Part shown: positions 51,960 to 52,136 of the stretch, one piece after another
Position numbering within the stretch: the first letter of the stretch is position 1
Layout: the number at the start of each line of letters is the position of its first letter
Assembly: GCF_003025615.1 (NCBI RefSeq)
Contig: NZ_PYMJ01000038.1
Location: 1 to 52,136, forward strand
Reading direction: 5' to 3'
Origin: Photobacterium frigidiphilum
Lineage (GTDB): Bacteria > Pseudomonadota > Gammaproteobacteria > Enterobacterales > Vibrionaceae
DNA: 52,136 nucleotides
Notes under the pieces: generated by a model
What the model saw: the letters and a program-made list of their open reading frames with translations, nothing else
Told to the model about the DNA's origin: nothing
The model's database searches: none
Position numbers and translations under genes: made by a program

Positions 51960-52136
51960 ACGCAGCCTGACTTGCTGAAGCGTTTAACGCCAAGGCATTG
52001 AAAGTCAACGTTCTTTAACAATTTGACCATGCAATCTGTGTGGGCACTCGTGAAATTTTAAGTCGAAAGATTTATCAATGAACTGAGTGACCTTAATCAT
52101 CGCAAGATGACACAGTCAATTTATGCTTCATTTCTT
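51960..52136 (+). other. 5' leader of a 16S rRNA operon, running off the window
   Basis: After P2 comes the antitermination boxA, GTTCTTTAACAA at 52011-52021 with flanking bases. The typical Vibrionaceae pre-16S leader (CAATCTGTGTGGGCACTCG) follows, then sequence leading toward the 16S 5' end. The mature 16S rRNA itself is not in the window. Confidence 0.88.

Overview
The window is bacterial chromosome, best read as a marine gammaproteobacterium of the Vibrionaceae, most likely Photobacterium. The protein sequences are Vibrio/E. coli-like. motX, a sodium-type flagellar stator gene, sits directly after purA as in Vibrio. The window opens in a duplicated tRNA-Gly/tRNA-fMet array and closes in the leader of an rRNA operon. 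Genus is an inference from protein similarity and gene order, not a database match. I see no prophage, transposon, integron or CRISPR array. Nearly all of it is conserved core genome, and the more unusual signals lie between genes.

Layout. (1) 1-705: two copies of a 255-bp tRNA-Gly(GCC)/tRNA-fMet(CAU) unit, then a hairpin-rich tail and a terminator. (2) 720-1290: an AT-rich gap with five exact and several near DnaA boxes, in the same position (tRNA-Gly genes to queG) as the E. coli DnaA-titration locus datA. (3) 1296-15080: queG (minus), then nnr-tsaE-amiB-mutL-miaA-hfq-hflX-hflK-hflC, a yjeT-type gene and purA. (4) 15225-15897: motX behind a near-consensus flagellar sigma-28 promoter. (5) 15950-21262: hmp divergent from nsrR-rnr-rlmB, with two NsrR-box-like sites between them. 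(6) 21363-22951: rpsF-priB-rpsR-rplI with a candidate S6:S18 leader hairpin. (7) 23020-29979: a DUF481 outer-membrane protein (minus), dnaB, alr, an Omp85-like barrel and pgi. (8) 30018-34090: cheX-like and zur (minus), dusA, pspG with a sigma-54 promoter, a small outer-membrane barrel and a 77-residue unknown. (9) 34259-38607: cysJIH. (10) 38685-44089: a DUF2780 protein, fklB, ytfB, elaA, a Crp-family regulator and cpdB. (11) 44501-51438: cysG-cysD-cysN-SLC13 permease-cysC-cysQ. (12) 51484-52136: three stacked promoters and the boxA-containing leader of an rRNA operon whose 16S gene starts just outside the window.

How the genes work together. The two cys clusters together encode sulfate uptake (SLC13 permease), activation (CysDN, CysC), PAPS reduction (CysH), sulfite reduction (CysJI with siroheme made by CysG) and disposal of the by-product pAp (CysQ). 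hmp/nsrR form a nitric-oxide detoxification switch. The queG, tsaE, miaA, dusA and rlmB products all modify tRNA or rRNA, next to the translation genes rpsF/rpsR/rplI and tRNA/rRNA loci. mutL, dnaB, priB and the DnaA-box cluster concern replication and repair.
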